Of a DNA stretch of 64,000 nt, positions 38,183-49,889 are shown in pieces (within the stretch, counting starts at the first letter, position 1; each line of letters opens with the position of its first letter). Source of the DNA: Circinella minor (Eukaryota > Mucoromycota > Mucoromycetes > Mucorales > Lichtheimiaceae); contig JAEPRB010000007.1 in NCBI GenBank assembly GCA_016758965.1, forward strand, positions 248,001 to 312,000, given 5' to 3'. Position numbers and translations under genes: made by a program. Below the pieces are notes generated by a model. The model saw nothing but the letters and a program-made list of their open reading frames with translations, did no database searches and was not told where the DNA came from.

Positions 38183-38529
38183 ATGGTTGCACTTAACAAT
38201 TATCTTCCAATTAATCATATACAATTACGCACGAATCTATGTAATGAGATCGATACTTTTATGCAAACTGAATTTGACTATTTTATTAAACAAAATATTA
38301 TTAAAAAAATAACAAAAAAAATAACAAACAAGATAAAAAATCTATTCTCATCAGACTATTTTCTATACCTTTCTATACATAATAGTTTTTGTATACATAA
38401 ATTTCAAAAGGGAAAAAAAAAGGTAGATTTTGTGGAAAAAAAATAAAAACTAATTTACCTGAACATAATAAACCTGATTATCTTTGTTGTTCTCATAGTA
38501 AAAAACATATACCAATAAAAAGAAAATTT
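38183..38529 (+). pseudogene. relic ORF with zinc-binding-like motif
   Basis: Starts MVALNNYLPINHIQL. After a run of nine A (38413-38421) a 1-nt frameshift gives KKGRFCGKKIKTNLPEHN then YLCCSHSKKHIPIKRKF-stop. The pattern C-x(n)-KG-x-KG-x2-C-G-x(n)-C-C-x2-H-x3-H looks like a small zinc-binding module. It converges tail-to-tail on the transposase relic at 38679, only 149 bp away, and has the same extreme A/T and Lys/Asn/Ile bias. It is probably a second ORF of the same element; the function is unknown. Confidence 0.5.
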
Positions 38530-38678
38530 TGATAAAAATAATATTTTAGAAGGAATGAAAAAGATAATAAACCTATTATAAAAAAAAAAAGAAAAAAAGA
38601 AAGCCTATAAAAATTACGATAGGAAATCCCTTTTACTTATGCTTTAATAATATTTTACCTTAATTTTATATTAAAAAT

Positions 38679-40125
38679 TTATATATGAAGATTATGTTTT
38701 AAAATATATTCATTTAATAAATCTTTTTCATTAAACTTATTGATATGTAACCAACTATTATCTGTAGAAGGATAGTTTTTCCATTTTACAAAGAATATGT
38801 ATTCATTATGTTCAATTTTATGATTAACTATGCTTTCTATTTCATATACCTCATTATCTTTATTTCTAATTTTATTTATATCAATAGCCTTTTCCTTTCC
38901 TTTACCTTTACGTCTTCTTTTCTTTTCTTTAAATTTAGGAATATCATCTTCACTACTATTGCTATTATCTTCATTATCATTTTCACTGACTTCATTATCA
39001 ATATTCATATTATCATCTATATCAAAATTTAAAAATTGTTCTTGTAATTTAAGCATTTCATCTTTTTTTAATGCAGCTTCACTTGAATTACTAATAACAA
39101 TATCTATTAATTTGGCTTCAAATGGAAATTCAAAATCATCAGGTTCCCATAATTTATGATGTGCTTGTGTATTTATATTAAATTTATCAGAAAACTTTTT
39201 TATATTTTTTAGTAAACAAGCAACACGAAACTGAAGATTATAGAACTTTATATTATTCATTTTTACTATAGATTTATTATTATTAAATCTGCTATATTTA
39301 TTACCAATTTCTGAAAACTGGTTTTCAATTTTTGATCTAAAACTACCAAATACATCATTATAATGTCTTTCATCTGCTGTTAAATTGATATTAATTTCTT
39401 TACGTATTGGATATATAAAATTATTTTTAGATAAATCATATCCTTTTTCACTTGAAAGTTCTATTAATTGATTTATAATTAAAGTATATCCCCCATCAGT
39501 TGCTAACACATCTTGCTTAATTTATTATAAAGTTTCATATTTAAAAACATAGAACCATCAGAACTATCAGAACAATAATCAATTTTTGATGTATAAATTA
39601 TCATATCATTCATATCTGATACAATTTGTGTTCGTATACCATTTTTTTTAAATTTATAAGAAAATGATCTTTCATGTTTTATATCAGTATTAATATAATT
39701 TATTCGTGAATTATGTCCATCAATAATAAATGTAATATATTAAATAATGGTGGATTATATTTATATGATGATAAAATACGTAACCTTATTGTTGAAAACA
39801 TATTTTCTAAAGAATTATTAACTATTTTATTTATTCTTTTATAATTATCTTCATCCATCCAAAACTTCTTATAATATTTATGATATGTTGCTTGAGGTAA
39901 ATATTTATTGATTTCTATACCTGATATACCTGATACTAATTGATATAATAAAAGTAAACCCTTTTCTATTTTGAAATAAGGTCCAGGATATTCACAATTA
40001 GTATATAATATTATCAAAAAAAAGAATACTGATATATATCCAAGTTTATCAACTAAAATTTGTTTAATTTCTTTTATATTTTTAATATGTTTTATTTCTG
40101 TATGGTGTTTATATTTATGGTTTAT
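38679..40125 (-). pseudogene. decayed DDE transposase with C-terminal chromodomain
   Basis: Three frame segments read as one protein. Segment 1 (to about 39733) has a helix-turn-helix-like N-part (GIEINKYLPQATYHKYYKKF). Segment 2 holds IIDGHNSR, then IVSDMNDMIIYTSK and DSSDGSMF. Segment 3 (38679..39509) has LATDGGYT, ADERHYNDVFGSFRSKIENQ, an acidic/basic linker, and a chromodomain near the end (EYIFFVKWKNYPSTDNSWL). The two aspartates and the E/IE-rich block follow the DDE_Tnp_4 (PIF/Harbinger-like) plan; the third catalytic acid is probably in the VFGSFRSKIE block. Two frameshifts (near 39733 and 39508) and a missing clear start make it inactive. The chromodomain may target insertion to methylated-histone chromatin, as proposed for chromoviruses; that is an inference. 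Confidence 0.75.
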
Positions 40126-41732
40126 GTTATATCAATCAAATATAATAAAAATAAAGAGACGTTAAAAAGTCAACGAGACCCAAAAGAACAATAATTGAAC
40201 TCGCGTTTATTAAAATAAAATATTATCTCTATTTATATGAATCTTATTATCGGTGGGATATATATTGATATGTGTATATAGCTATACGTAAGATTTAAAT
40301 TTGTCATGGCCGTGTGAATTATGAATATAAGATTAATGATATTAAGATTAGACTTTGAGCGGTTGACGATATGATATATCTACGCAGCTGTTATCTGTTA
40401 TCATTATAGAAGACGGACTTCTGTGTTCTTACAAATCATGGTCCAAATAGGGAAGTACACGAAATGTCAGCAAAGCATAATTAAAAATACGCTGTACCTT
40501 AATAATTAAAATGACAAATAATTATCTTTATGAATAATATGTGTTGGATACAACAGTTTATAATAGGTCAATTAGATTCTAAAAATTTCCAATTATTAAT
40601 AATAATTGTATTAACTTCATTATTTATTTTTTGAATTAAATCTTGCTGGTCTATTGTATAATTTATTTTTTTTATAAATATAAAATTCAATTATATAAAT
40701 AATTATAATAAATTTGTAATCATCAGGAATTTTTATAACTCCTAAAAAAATTGTAACTCTTAATTTTTATGAAATATCACAACTAGGGTACATACCCTGA
40801 TGATGAATAATAACAATAGTATATATAAATATTATATCTTATATGTTTTGCTATTGATAAAATAATATATCAATATATATAGCTATTAAATAATATTAAT
40901 AAAGACAATAGACTTCTTTAATATTAAGAGTCATTGGAATATACAGTAAAATACCAAAATGTCAGTAAAACATATTTGAAGTATGCTATACTTAAATATA
41001 TAATATTAAATGACTATTATTATAAAGCTATTGTATATGAGATAAATATGAGTAGTAAAATAGAAAGATAGGACTAAAGTAAATATAGTTGAGAATCTGT
41101 TTATTCCTGAAATAAAATAACTACTCTTTTATATCTTTTCTAAATTATATAACTATCTTATTTTATCTGATCATGGCTAAACTATGTTTTATATGAATGG
41201 ATGAGAGGACTTATTATATTTGTTCTATTATAAATATTAATTCTAGATCATTCTCTAAAACCGTTTATAACAGTTATTACTAATCTCATTCTTTCTTTGA
41301 TGTTCCTTTATTATCCGGATTAATAATAAGAATGAATCAAAATATATAATAGTGTTTAATTGGTTATATCTTTTATCCTTGACGCTTGACGGAATGATGT
41401 TTGACCGATTATTCATGAATGGATGGAATATATATGTTATTATGGTGGTTCATCACAGTATATGTATATTAGATACAATAATAATACCTATTGTAATATA
41501 TAATATTAAATAACTATTATTATACACATAGTAGTAGTAAATATTATATAGTACATATCAACCCTTTATCTCAGATAATTCAAATATAAAATAATATGTA
41601 AAGACTCTAAAGCAATCTTATATATTACATCAGTTACTTTCTAAATATATAAATAATAATTCTATTTAAACTATTATACAATTTTTATTGGCCCTTGGCT
41701 GATTTATTATTTTGAGTCTTTTCAGACATGAG
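40126..41732. other. AT-rich desert with weak repeats
   Basis: 1.6 kb without a gene. The block near 40470-40530 (AAATGTCAGCAAAGCATA, GCTGTACCTTAATAAT) recurs in diverged form near 40955-41025. Stretches near 40200 and 41098 resemble the arm at 37082..37336. These are probably decayed copies of one or two repeat families. Confidence 0.45.
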
Positions 41733-41804
41733 GGTTTTCTGGTGTAATGGTTAGCACTCTAGACTTTGAATCTAGCAATCTGAGTTCGATTCTCGGGAAG
41801 ACCT
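41733..41804 (+). tRNA. tRNA-Gln (anticodon UUG)
   Basis: 72-nt cloverleaf without an intron. Acceptor GGTTTTC pairs with GAAGACC (one G-T pair), followed by discriminator T. The D-arm region TGGTGTAATGGTTAGCA is typical of eukaryotic tRNA-Gln. Anticodon stem CTAGA/TCTAG with loop CTTTGAA places TTG at 41766-41768, reading CAA. The T-arm is CTGAG-TTCGATT-CTCGG. The first long T run downstream (about 41850) could end Pol III transcription. It stands alone in the repeat-rich zone. Confidence 0.95.
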
Positions 41805-44077
41805 TTGATTAAAAACTCTGTAGAGGTTTCTTTGGAGAAAAGATAGTATTTCTTTTTTTTTGAAAAAAGCTCCGCAAGTTCACGTGACATATACAGTAGT
41901 AGTAGTAGTGTAGTCATCAGCAGGGTTTATAATAATAATAGTAATAATAATAATATTTTTATGGGGGACCAATACTAAGAAGAAGCCAAATAAGATATAT
42001 AAGTAAAGGATAACATAAAAAGGTATTGTTTTTATATTTTCTAAAGCACTGTAATGATATATAAAAATGATAATTTTTAGCTATGATAGGTATAAACAAT
42101 ATCCCAATTTTTTTGAGTTAATGATCCTACTTACTACTGTAGCTGCTAGAAGATGCAAAACAGAAAAATAAATAAAGATTTAGCATTTTATAGACTAGGA
42201 TTAATAAGCTTTAAGTATTTACTATTATCAGATCAGACTTACAGTGTCAACATATACACTACTACTATCGTAGTGTGATTTATAATAATTCAGCACTGCA
42301 ATTATAAAAAAAATAAAAGATCATATTCAAAAAACATTATGGCACTTGTAAGCAAACATATATAATTGGCAATATATCTTTGAAGCTGTTCCTACAGTTT
42401 TGATACCACTATTTAATAAGTTCATAAAATGGATACTGCATTATCACAGCTTTGGTAATAAATAGAGCACAGATCGGTATTGTTACATATTATTTAATAA
42501 AAAAGTATCATGTCCTTTTCTTCTTGGAGGTTGATAACAGTAATAATAGCAGCGACTTCTTGATTGAAATAAACTAAAACCCACTCTCAAGGTGTAATAG
42601 AAATATATCCAATAAAATCACATCATGCCAATAAACATCTCTATATCACGTCATATAGGAATAACTAAAAAGACACCCATTTATTCGCATAAACATAACC
42701 ACCTATATTACTTGTGTCATCAATAATACTGTATCTTCTACAAACGTAAACAATAAACCCTTATTCAATTGTCATTTATTTATTGTGGGTGTGGTAACAG
42801 AACATATATTTAATTCACTATTAAAGTGCTACATGAAGCATATTAGTTTTTGTTAGAATTAGATAATAAGGAATGTAATCTAGGATAACCATTGGTATTA
42901 TATATAGTTGTTAGTAATCAATAACTATGAGTGATGGATATGTTGTTGAAACTTAAGTATTTTTTCTTCAAATGACAAAGTTCAATAGGTACGGTAACAG
43001 TGTCGTTCTCTATTTTTTTTTCTCCCGACAAACTCGTTGCTACGCATGATATTCATGGATGAAAACCGAAATGAATAGAAACTGAGTAGGGGCCAGTATT
43101 ATTGTCATGAAGATGATTGAATATATACTTGATAGGATTTTACTAAATATACTACTATGTACAGCAGCATAAAAATGACCTACTTAAAACAAGAAAGAGT
43201 ATTAGCTTTTATTCACCAAACCCTCTATGTATCCCAACAGAATATATATAAGAAAGAGAAAATAAGATTGTATGTTCTTCTCTAAAAATTAACTATGGCT
43301 AGAATAATCAAACATTTTTTACTCTAACAGAATAGTACAAAATATGAGAGTATAAAAGTTTGTTATTAATACTTGCTAACTATAATATAAACAATGGTGT
43401 TAGTTCTTATTATATTGTATGGGAGAGGCTGTATAAAAGAAGTAGAAAGAGAATGAAAACCTGACTACTCTTTACCATTGTCCCACTCATTTTTTTTGAC
43501 TTAAGATAGTAATGTCATAAAGTTATATTATTTATTTGGGTGTTTTAATCACTACACTTTTTCATTTTAGAATGTGACGCTGACAAATAAAAATATAATA
43601 GTTTTGGCTATGGCACCATTTAATGTTTTTCAAAGCATGCGTAAAAACAACGGGCTCCACCCTATTTTTCACAAGATGTTCCGGTCGTAATGTTTTAGCA
43701 CAAGGTTTTTGTGTAGCCCCTGTGCAATTATTTTAGAGCACAGTAAGATTTGTGAAACCCCCACGTTTACATAAGCCTGGCAAAGCGTGCAGAGCCGATA
43801 TATTATATGAGTGTGAGACACAAATACCAAAGTTGTTTTTTTTAATAGACCAGGAAAAAAAAGTAACACCACAAGTGCTTTTCTCTTCCTGTTCGCTTCT
43901 TGTCTTCCCTTTTAACATCATATTGACTTTTTTTCTCTCATTTTTCTTGCTTCTTTTTCTTTATTATTTTCGATACTTTTATTTGTTATAGGAGAACGAA
44001 ACAGTAAACGAAAACAATAATACTGATTGCAAAGTAAATAAAAAGGCGGTTCTATAATATAACAGCAATACCGCAGT
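41805..44077. other. intergenic, no gene recognised
   Basis: 2.3 kb from the tRNA to the uridylyltransferase start. It is AT-rich with (TAG/TAA)n-type short repeats near 41890-41955. Open frames at 43669..43991 on both strands overlap each other and have no family pattern. The last 200 bp, including a pyrimidine-rich stretch 43870-43990, is the likely promoter/leader of the next gene. Confidence 0.5.
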
Positions 44078-45202
44078 ATGTCGTCTTTCGATTATCGTGC
44101 TCACTCCCATCGAAGATATAATCCATTAACTCGATCTTGGGTTTTATGTTCACCCCATCGTAATCAACGACCATGGCAAGGGCAAAAAGAAAAAGTCAAT
44201 CAAGAAGAGCGACCTCAATATGATCCACAGTGCTACTTATGTCCTGGCAACAAACGTGCTCATGGTGACGTTAATCCAAATTATACATCCACTTTTCGAT
44301 TTATGAATGATTTCGCCGCTGTAAAAGATGATCAGCCGATGTCAACAAATAATGATGAACAAGACGACTTGTTGCGTATTCAAGGTGTACGAGGTGAATG
44401 TCATGTTATCTGCTTTTCACCGCGACACGATTTGACTATGGCAGAAATGACAACAGACGATATTATTAAAGTGGTTTATGAGTGGATTAAAAGTTATCGC
44501 GATATGTCGACCAAAGATTTTATACGATATGTTCAAATCTTTGAAAATAAAGGTCAAGCAATGGGCTGTTCTAATCCACATCCTCATGGTCAACTTTGGT
44601 GTTTGGAACGTATCCCAGTGGAACCCCAACGTGAATTCGATTCATTACAAGCTTATCGAGAAACACATAACGGTCATTGTCTGCTTTGTGATTATGCGAA
44701 ACGAGAATGTAAAGAACAAACGCGTATCGTTATTGAAAATGACACCTTCCTTTGTGTCGTTCCCTTTTGGGCCATTTGGCCTTTTGAAGTACTCCTGTTA
44801 CCAAAAGATCATGTCACTTGTTTGCTTAAATTGTCTTCACGACAAATTGACGACTTGGCCGATGCATTGAGACGGATTACATGTCGTTATGACAACCTTT
44901 TTCAATGTCCATTTCCATACTCAATGGGCTTCCATCAGGCTCCGGTTAGAGAAAATCATGATTATGCGCACATGCACTTACACTTTTATCCACCGCTATT
45001 ACGCAGCGCCACAGTTCGTAAATTCCTTGTTGGGTAAAGCTATATTTATTTATCTTTTTCTCTCTCCCTCTTCTTACAGGTATACTCACAGATATTTAAT
45101 AGATTTGAAATGCTGGGAGAGCCGCAACGTGATATAACACCAGAGCAAGCAGCGGAACAATTACGAGCATGTTCTGAAACACATTACAAACAGGAGAAAT
45201 AA
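44078..45202 (+). CDS. GAL7: galactose-1-phosphate uridylyltransferase
   Basis: Two exons, 44078..45033 and 45103..45202; 351 aa, the usual GALT length. It exchanges UMP between UDP-glucose and galactose-1-phosphate in the Leloir pathway in the cytosol. The N-terminus has [22 protein letters not shown] (about 52-58) supplies two zinc-binding cysteines; SNPHPHGQ (about 165-172) holds the active-site HPH with the uridylylated histidine; [16 protein letters not shown] and [13 protein letters not shown] complete the family signature. The C-terminal exon reads [20 protein letters not shown], which is family-typical and fixes the acceptor at 45101-45102. Two earlier AGs (45078-45079, after a strong pyrimidine tract, and 45090-45091) would give a different short tail and must be bypassed or used alternatively. 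Confidence 0.96.
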
Positions 45203-45528
45203 ATGCAAGTAACAATAATAGTAATTATATAGTAGTAATAATAGTAATATCATATACAATATAGCACTTGTATATATAGTAATACATTTATTTTGATAGT
45301 CAAAGATTTATTTAAATATAACCGAGAATCAAAAAAATTACTTGGGTAAAAGGTCGTTACTAGTGACAAAAAATTTCCGTTGGAAGATGAAAAATAAAGA
45401 AGTGAGGGGAAGCATATAAAACGATCAAGCAAACAAAATTATACGTAGAATTTTTTATTATTTTTCCTTTCTTTTATTCTCTCTCCTTCTATCATTACTT
45501 ATTGTCAGTACGCTTTTTATTATTAACA
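45203..45528. other. short intergenic region
   Basis: 326 bp between two plus-strand genes. A (TAG/TAA)-rich stretch follows the GAL7 stop, and a T/C-rich stretch (45450-45500) precedes the next start. No further element was recognised. Confidence 0.5.
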
Positions 45529-46467
45529 ATGAATGATACCCAGTCTACTGTAACCAATAACAACAACAGCAGCGACCGCAAAATGACATCACTTATTACT
45601 CCAAATTCATCTACACCTAATATGACATTATCATCCACATCTATTATCGGTAGTACTAGTCACAATAGTAATAATAATAACAGTACCATGGAACAGCAGC
45701 AACGGGATGAATGGGAAGCCATGTTTGACCCTCAATATACACATTTAAGACGCTTGGCAGCTCGTAAAGATACCTCGCCTGGTCCGTCGCCTGCCGAAAC
45801 TCCAACATTACCAAGAATTGACCATGTCAAAGTACAAGTACCATGTGCAGATCAAATTGATATCTTGCCGTGTCCTTCTGCATCGTTTGCAAAACACCAA
45901 CGAAATGAAGCACGATTGAATCTTCTACAAACGATACGTGAACAAGGTTTAGCTGATCGTCACGATACTTGGAAGTTAATGGATCAACGAGAACCCCATA
46001 AAAACTGGCAAGAGCGTCTACAAGAAAAAATTAATGAAGATCAAGATTTTGATACTCCTCGTTTTTCTGCTCCGCACCGTCATTTGGCAGTTGACACCAT
46101 AATAAATGATGAAAATGACGAAAAAAGATCTATAGCAACGACCACAATAATGACTAAGCAAAACAGAAATGATGATAATACTACAATTACTAGAAAGCCG
46201 ATACGAAGACGTTCCTTTTTATATTTTGCATTTGGATTTTTATTTCCTCCTTTATGGATTATTGGTGCTCTACGTGTTCCTCCACAACGGCAGCATCCTG
46301 GCAGCCAAGCAGTGGATTTGCTATGGAAACGACGTTCTCGTAATGCTTTTTTCATTTTTATTGTTACAGTTCTCGTTATCCTTATCCTCACTCTTGTATT
46401 AAAACCGTCATCTATTGGCTGGCGTACAAGCTCTAATAATATACATAACCCACCACCACTATCATAA
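45529..46467 (+). CDS. hypothetical C-terminally anchored membrane protein
   Basis: Single-exon frame of 312 aa starting at the ATG 45529 (MNDTQSTV); upstream in-frame sequence has no ATG. Residues 1-60 are Ser/Thr/Asn-rich and disordered-looking. A middle part (about 60-180) is charged and helical (MFDPQYTHLRRLAARKD, NEARLNLLQTIREQGLADRH). Two hydrophobic segments close the protein at about 227-250 (FLYFAFGFLFPPLWIIGA) and about 277-296 (FFIFIVTVLVILILTLVL). The loop between them is basic (LLWKRRSRNA). The layout suggests a cytosolic N-terminus anchored in an endomembrane or the plasma membrane. I do not recognise the family. The T/C-rich leader before the start looks like a normal promoter, so it is probably expressed. 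Confidence 0.8.
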   Translation: MNDTQSTVTNNNNSSDRKMTSLITPNSSTPNMTLSSTSIIGSTSHNSNNNNSTMEQQQRDEWEAMFDPQYTHLRRLAARKDTSPGPSPAETPTLPRIDHVKVQVPCADQIDILPCPSASFAKHQRNEARLNLLQTIREQGLADRHDTWKLMDQREPHKNWQERLQEKINEDQDFDTPRFSAPHRHLAVDTIINDENDEKRSIATTTIMTKQNRNDDNTTITRKPIRRRSFLYFAFGFLFPPLWIIGALRVPPQRQHPGSQAVDLLWKRRSRNAFFIFIVTVLVILILTLVLKPSSIGWRTSSNNIHNPPPLS

Positions 46468-46911
46468 CTCTCATCCTTCTCCTGCAGAAATTTAATTTCG
46501 TTCTTACACCTTTTTTACACTCAAAATTGTTAATTGTAAATTATCTTTTAGTTTTATTATTATTATTTGTCTTATCATTGATAATATATTTCATGAATTA
46601 AGTGATGTGAATAGCACACATACATACACACACACACACATATATATATATAATATCTATATGTGTGTATGTGTACATGTAAATTGAATAATGATAATTT
46701 ATGGATGCGATGATAAAAAGGGAATAGTGGGGTAATAGTGATAATACTTAAGAATAACAATAAAAGAAATATGCATATTATGATAAAAAAAAAACAAAGA
46801 AAGATTAAGATGGTATGGAATTGTCTGTACAGAAAGAAAAGAATGTGAATGTGAATGTATAATGTCGAGAACGAGAAAAGAAAAGAGAAAGAGAAGGAAA
46901 AATACAGAATT
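46468..46911. other. convergent 3' intergenic region with CA/TA repeat
   Basis: 444 bp between two stop codons. It contains a (CA)n-(TA)n microsatellite (about 46624-46651) followed by TGTGTGTATGTGTA, so the transcript on either strand could fold. There is a poly-A stretch near 46785. No gene recognised; the plus frame 46862..47080 is the antisense shadow of the acidic tail of RRN3. Confidence 0.6.
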
Positions 46912-49688
46912 TTACAAGATCAAATGGGGGTGGGCTGGACTAATACTCATTGCTGACATGCCTGTCATGACTTCACCTTCATCACTACTACTACTGTCTT
47001 CATCGTCCTCACTAGAATCATCCTCATCGCTTGATGAATCTTCGTCTTCTTCCTCATTTTCACCTCGCCATACCATGTAAATGTTTTCAATGAATTGCCT
47101 ACTTGTCTTGAGTTCATATGGGTCGAATGGAAAGAATGATTGTACTGCTTGTAAATTGGTATGTGCCATGCCTCCTGATATCACAATCCTTTTGTTTCGT
47201 TGGATAATAGGATGAACATACATAAAGTTGGTTGTGCGTGCAACATGTGCAAATTGTTGTACAACAGGATTGGAGCACACTTTCAATGGATTAAGTCGAC
47301 TCGAGATTAATCGTGGCAAGGTCTTTAAACCAACACACCAGTTTCTTGTTACATCACCATTACCACCAATCGTGATTAATGGAACAGTATCCACCATATA
47401 ACTACCATCATCATTCATCCCATCAGCGTTGTTGTTACTGTCCTTTAATGTGTTCGGTTTTTGTTGTTGCTGTATCATTTCTGTTGGTTCTTCAACAAGT
47501 TCATCAAGACCATCCTCAGAAATAAGTTCACGCCATCGGAAACAGAATATATACATGATGGCCTGCATCGCTGCATAAAACATATCGTATTTGGATGCAT
47601 CAGGTTGTGTTCCTTGAAATTCGTGATGATCAATATAGTCATTACACCATGCTGATAAAACATTGATAGATCGTTGAATACTACTGATATCCAAGAATTT
47701 GGCACGAGCTACATAAGAAGCAATGTACATGGCACACGAAATACGAGTAATACCAGGGCGCGAAGGATCCATCATGTGTTCCAATAAGTGATTCAAGAAG
47801 AGTTCTGGATATGCATTCACATCGACCGAACAGAAATAAAATATCAGAAACTGAGTGTATCGCGACTTCAATGTCTTCACAACAGTGGAATCAAATATGG
47901 TAATAAGCGTGTTAAACAGATCTGTTCGTTCAGAGGCGCCGGCACCATCCATGGTAAAGTTAGACAGATATCGAAATAAGAGTAACATCATGGCATCTAG
48001 CTTGCGTGTCATGGATGCGATCTTTTGTTTTCGCCTTTCTTCAGATTCTCTCCTTTCCGTCTCGTTATCACTATCACCAGCATCAGAATCAAAATCATCA
48101 TCATTGTCATTATCAACATCGTCTTCTTGATCCAAATCGTCATTATCACTATCATCCGATTCATAGTCCGCATCAAAATCCAATTTGAATTCCTGTAATT
48201 CTACATCTTCTTGTAACTCGTCAAGTTCAATTTGGATATGAGCCTATATATACATATATATCACATAATTTGCTCCACCGATTAAGTAGCTGATTTGATA
48301 GTTGGTCAAAGAATATCCAAAGGCTAGTAATAACAAACTTACATCAAATTGAATCATATGATTAACCAATAGCATTAGAATTTGTTTTCGTAAAAAAGGA
48401 ACATAGTCGACAAGTTCAAGAATGTTACGAATATAAGCAGCTTGACTAGCACTATTTTCACGTTGCATGGGGATATATGCGACAACGGCTTCATATAACG
48501 GCATTACACTGGTTGGAATCAATTTAAGTATACTCTGTAATGCTATATGGTTTCGTTTATATACTTCGGAACGTGACGTTTTTGCATAAGATGGTACAAA
48601 GAGACCTATAATTCACATTCATTTTGAGTTATACAGATTTATACATACATTATTATCATGAATTACCCGCTCACACATTCAACAACAGGAACCAATAAGA
48701 GTTAATATTATTATCAACTTACGATATTTGAAACCCTTGATCAATTTACGTAATACGGGTACGACATAAAATGCATGTGCAGTAACAAGGTGTTCCAGAA
48801 ACGCTACATAGACTTCTGCAAACTTGGTTTCCCGGAAAGCCCAGTCAATGTCCAAAACTGCTTCAACCAACGTGGCGCATGATTTGTCAAGTCGGGATAC
48901 GTTTTCGGACAGAATTTGGATCCATAAATAAAGTTTCAGAGTCGAGGGTGCATTGACATGATTGGGATCGGTCAACAGTAAACTGACAAGTTCATCGTAG
49001 CGTTTTGGATTTCCCTTTTTGGTTTTATTTTTTTTTTTTTGATGTCAAAATATAAAAAGAGTTAGAAAGAAAAAAAATGACAATAGTAATAATAATAATA
49101 ATAACAACAAAAAGCAAAGAAGTAGTTGAAAGAAGGAGTATAGCCCGGGAGCCAATAAAAAAATATAATTTTTTTCCGTCAATTCCTTTCCACACTTCTT
49201 TTTTTTTTCATTATCAATACAAAGCGATTATTATTAATTTTTAATTCCTCTTTTTTTTTTCAATCCCTAAGTTTCAATATATCTGGTAATATAGAATCCC
49301 CACAGAAGCAAAGAAAAAAATATTTTTTTGATAAAAAATCGCTTTTCAAATTTCGGTTGAATCTTTTTTTTTTTTAGAAAGAAAATGTAAAAGTGTTTAT
49401 GTGTGTGTGTATATATTTAAGATCATTTAAGCAAAGTGTGTGTTTTTTTTCTTTAAGAAAAGGCTCCTTCAAAGGGGGAAAATAGAATAAACAATATAAT
49501 GATGGAGAAGGGAGAGAGAGAAAGGAATTGTTTGCTGCGGCTATATTTACCTGTTCCTTTTCTTTCAAAGCACCAGTGACGAATGTTTTCATAATCATTT
49601 TAGTGTTGGTAAGTTTCGCCCTTGACATATTTTCAATCGACGTTTCGTCGATCTCAGGATCGCGGTATGTATCCATAACCATCGGCAT
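46912..49688 (-). CDS. RRN3: RRN3, RNA polymerase I initiation factor (TIF-IA)
   Basis: Four exons: complement(join(46912..48243,48343..48605,48723..49014,49551..49688)), 674 aa (human and yeast proteins are about 630-650). RRN3 binds Pol I and brings it to rDNA promoters; in yeast and mammals its activity follows nutrients and TOR. Matches: MKTFVTGALKEKEQ joined to GNPKRYDELVSLL, PSTLKLYLWIQILSENVSRLD, VPVLRKLIKGF, LIPTSVMPLYEAVVAYIP, HHEFQGTQPDASKYDMFYAA, LKTLPRLISSRLNPLKVC and FFPFDPYELKTSRQFIENIY. There is a long acidic insert (about 240-275, Asp/Ser) and an acidic Ser/Glu/Asp tail. The first intron is unusually long for this window (536 nt); its acceptor AG follows an A-rich stretch, with a CTAAC branch site about 40 nt upstream. 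Confidence 0.92.
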
Positions 49689-49889
49689 CCTGCTTGAATA
49701 AAAAAAAAAGTGCGTAGTAGAGAGAAGAGAGAAAGAAAAAAGAAAGAAAGCGGAGAATATATAGAGGTTACCGCAGTTTAAGATAAAAGAGTGAATGAAA
49801 CCAAGCCACATAACACTAGAAGCACATAAAATAATATTGTTTTTTATGCAAATATCTCACACAAGTTTTGTGTTACATAATAAATTCCT

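Noticed and set aside
46862..47080. Plus-strand Ser-rich ORF
   Set aside because: Antisense shadow of the acidic C-terminus of RRN3.
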